NCBI RefSeq assembly: GCF_014805625.2
Contig: NW_023998517.1
Coordinates: 2,200,192-2,264,191, forward strand
DNA from: Glossina fuscipes
Lineage: Eukaryota > Arthropoda > Insecta > Diptera > Glossinidae
Direction: 5' to 3'
DNA: 64,000 nt
The notes under the pieces are model-generated. The model saw nothing but the letters and a program-made list of their open reading frames with translations. It was not told the DNA's origin and ran no database searches. The translations under genes and the position numbers were made by a program. Below, piece by piece: positions 62,653 to 64,000 of the stretch; position 1 is the first letter of the stretch; every line of letters starts with the position of its first letter.

Positions 62653-64000
62653 CTGAAATTAATAAAGAAAGCACAAAATTAAAAGTGATTTTAAAAAAAT
62701 GCAATACAAAGCAAAAAAGGGGTCAATGTTACTTCAAAATGAATGAAATTTTCAAAAAGGTTCAAAATGCTTATTGAATAAACATAGACAAGACATAGGG
62801 CCCATCGTGGAATGCCCTACACCACTTGGCTTAATACAATTATTCATACGATATCTTTTCAAAATAAGAAGAATGATACGGGAAGTGATCGAATAAGTGA
62901 TCCGATCCGAAACATTTTCAATTGTGTTTCTGCTTGGGCCAAAACCTCTCTGTGTACCAAATTTTTCAAAAATTGCGGCATTTAAGGTGAGTACAACAAA
63001 AAAACAAAAGAGACAGACCTATCGATATATGGATAAGGTTAGGTACATCTCAAGTCCTTCTAAGTGATGCATACATCCGCACTTACTTGATAAACCTTTG
63101 CATCACAAATATAAAAATACAGCTGTTATTTGGGTATAAAATTTGAAAAAGAAAACTTAAGGTATATTCCTAGAAGTATAGTAATTTAATTACCGGAACA
63201 AAATGGTCTTTCTGCAATATGGCCGCTGTACATTCAGTTGAATTAAATGCGTTAAAGTAAAGCATTAATGACATAGAATGTCGGTGCAATCTAGTCGTAG
63301 TTGATGTATATCAGTTGGATTCAGTTATATGACTTTTTTTTATTGTTTTTCCTCTCTTCCTTTTTTTTTTTTTTTTTTTTATTTAGTTACCTATAGATAT
63401 GTTAATTAGCGGTATCAAGCGTACTGAAGGTCGTGGAAGTGCGCAAAAAAAAAAAAAATGCTTTACCTACATTTTGTACCATTTAATTTTTGCAAATAAT
63501 AACACTGGCGCCATAGAAATCGTATGATTTTCGTTTATACGCTTCATTGCGGTTTATAAAATGTGTATAAAGACGCAAGCTATGGGTGCAAGGTGGGAGG
63601 AGTATTTTAATGTTTATATATATTTTATTTTATTTTATATATATAAATGCGTGTGTTTGTAAATTTGTTTACTTAAGAATATATCGGCGTCGGATTGTTT
63701 TGATAATAATCAGCATTCTTTCCTTGCTTTCGCAAGTGTTATAGAAATTTCACACAAATTTATTTGTGTTTTTTTCTTTTTAATAAAATATTTATGCGTT
63801 CCTTACTTTTGAACTTTTCGTTCACAAAATTGCTTTAAATTTGCCATTTAAATAGTTCTCCAATAGATTTCCTATAGATTTTTATATGAAATCATTTCTA
63901 CCTGTAACGTATTCACACATATATTATTCGCCTGAATGCTTTTAGTCTTTGCAATTATATATCTCTCGCCAAATTATATAATTATAACAATAATAATAAC
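62653..64000. other. Upstream Dad intron or flank, no exon recognised
   Basis: This is AT-rich sequence with a degenerate interspersed repeat near 62870-63080 (on the minus strand, words such as GGATCACTT and AAATTTGGTACAC recur in fly repeats). A T-run near 63359-63380 and a GGCGCC word at 63507-63512 are also present. The preceding Dad exon must lie beyond the window. Confidence 0.5.

Noticed and set aside
1..64000. CRISPR arrays, bacterial operons, phage or endogenous virus sequence
   Set aside because: The window is plainly eukaryotic with spliced genes; no regularly spaced repeats and no viral structural or polymerase frames were seen, apart from the retrotransposon fragment listed.

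Overview
This window looks like nuclear DNA from a higher (brachyceran) fly. It is AT-rich with many A/T homopolymers and (TA)n runs. Genes have GT-AG introns, many only 55-70 bases long. The genes resemble Drosophila arouser (Eps8 family), SF3A1, Patr-1 and Dad. Long non-coding stretches carrying mariner, LINE and SINE-like debris suggest a genome larger than that of Drosophila melanogaster, perhaps a tephritid, calliphorid or muscid. The species cannot be fixed from the sequence alone.

Layout. 1-14.1 kb: no gene seen; interspersed repeats, two SINE-like copies, then a dead mariner at 14.1-14.7 kb. 15.0-17.9 kb (-): complete five-exon Eps8-family gene (aru). 17.9-22.2 kb: repeats only. 22.2-27.0 kb (-): complete nine-exon animal haem peroxidase homologue (708 aa) with a broken LINE reverse transcriptase antisense in an intron. 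27.0-30.0 kb: no clear gene. 30.0-33.4 kb (+): complete nine-exon SF3A1 (774 aa). 33.6-37.3 kb (-): complete six-exon xylulokinase (554 aa), convergent with SF3A1 and divergent from the next gene. 38.35-45.65 kb (+): complete five-exon Patr-1 (1032 aa), whose 3.5 kb last intron holds an irritans-type mariner relic and a local tandem duplication. 45.7-52.7 kb: no gene seen. 52.7-62.65 kb (-): the four 3' coding exons of the inhibitory SMAD Dad, split by a 9 kb intron that contains an intronless membrane-protein gene on the other strand (54.8-55.4 kb). 62.65-64 kb: no exon recognised.

The genes do not form one pathway. Two act in RNA metabolism (SF3A1 in U2 snRNP assembly, Patr-1 in decapping), one in pentose metabolism, one in actin and receptor signalling, one in Dpp/BMP feedback.

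The most notable observation is the peroxidase. Its nine exons join in frame from a signal-peptide start to the stop. Yet the proximal haem-ligand histidine is phenylalanine, and the asparagine that normally bonds to that histidine is aspartate. It looks like a secreted pseudoenzyme kept intact. Also notable are a tRNA-derived SINE-like family (four copies) and a sequence in the Dad intron that fits the Dpp activating-element consensus.
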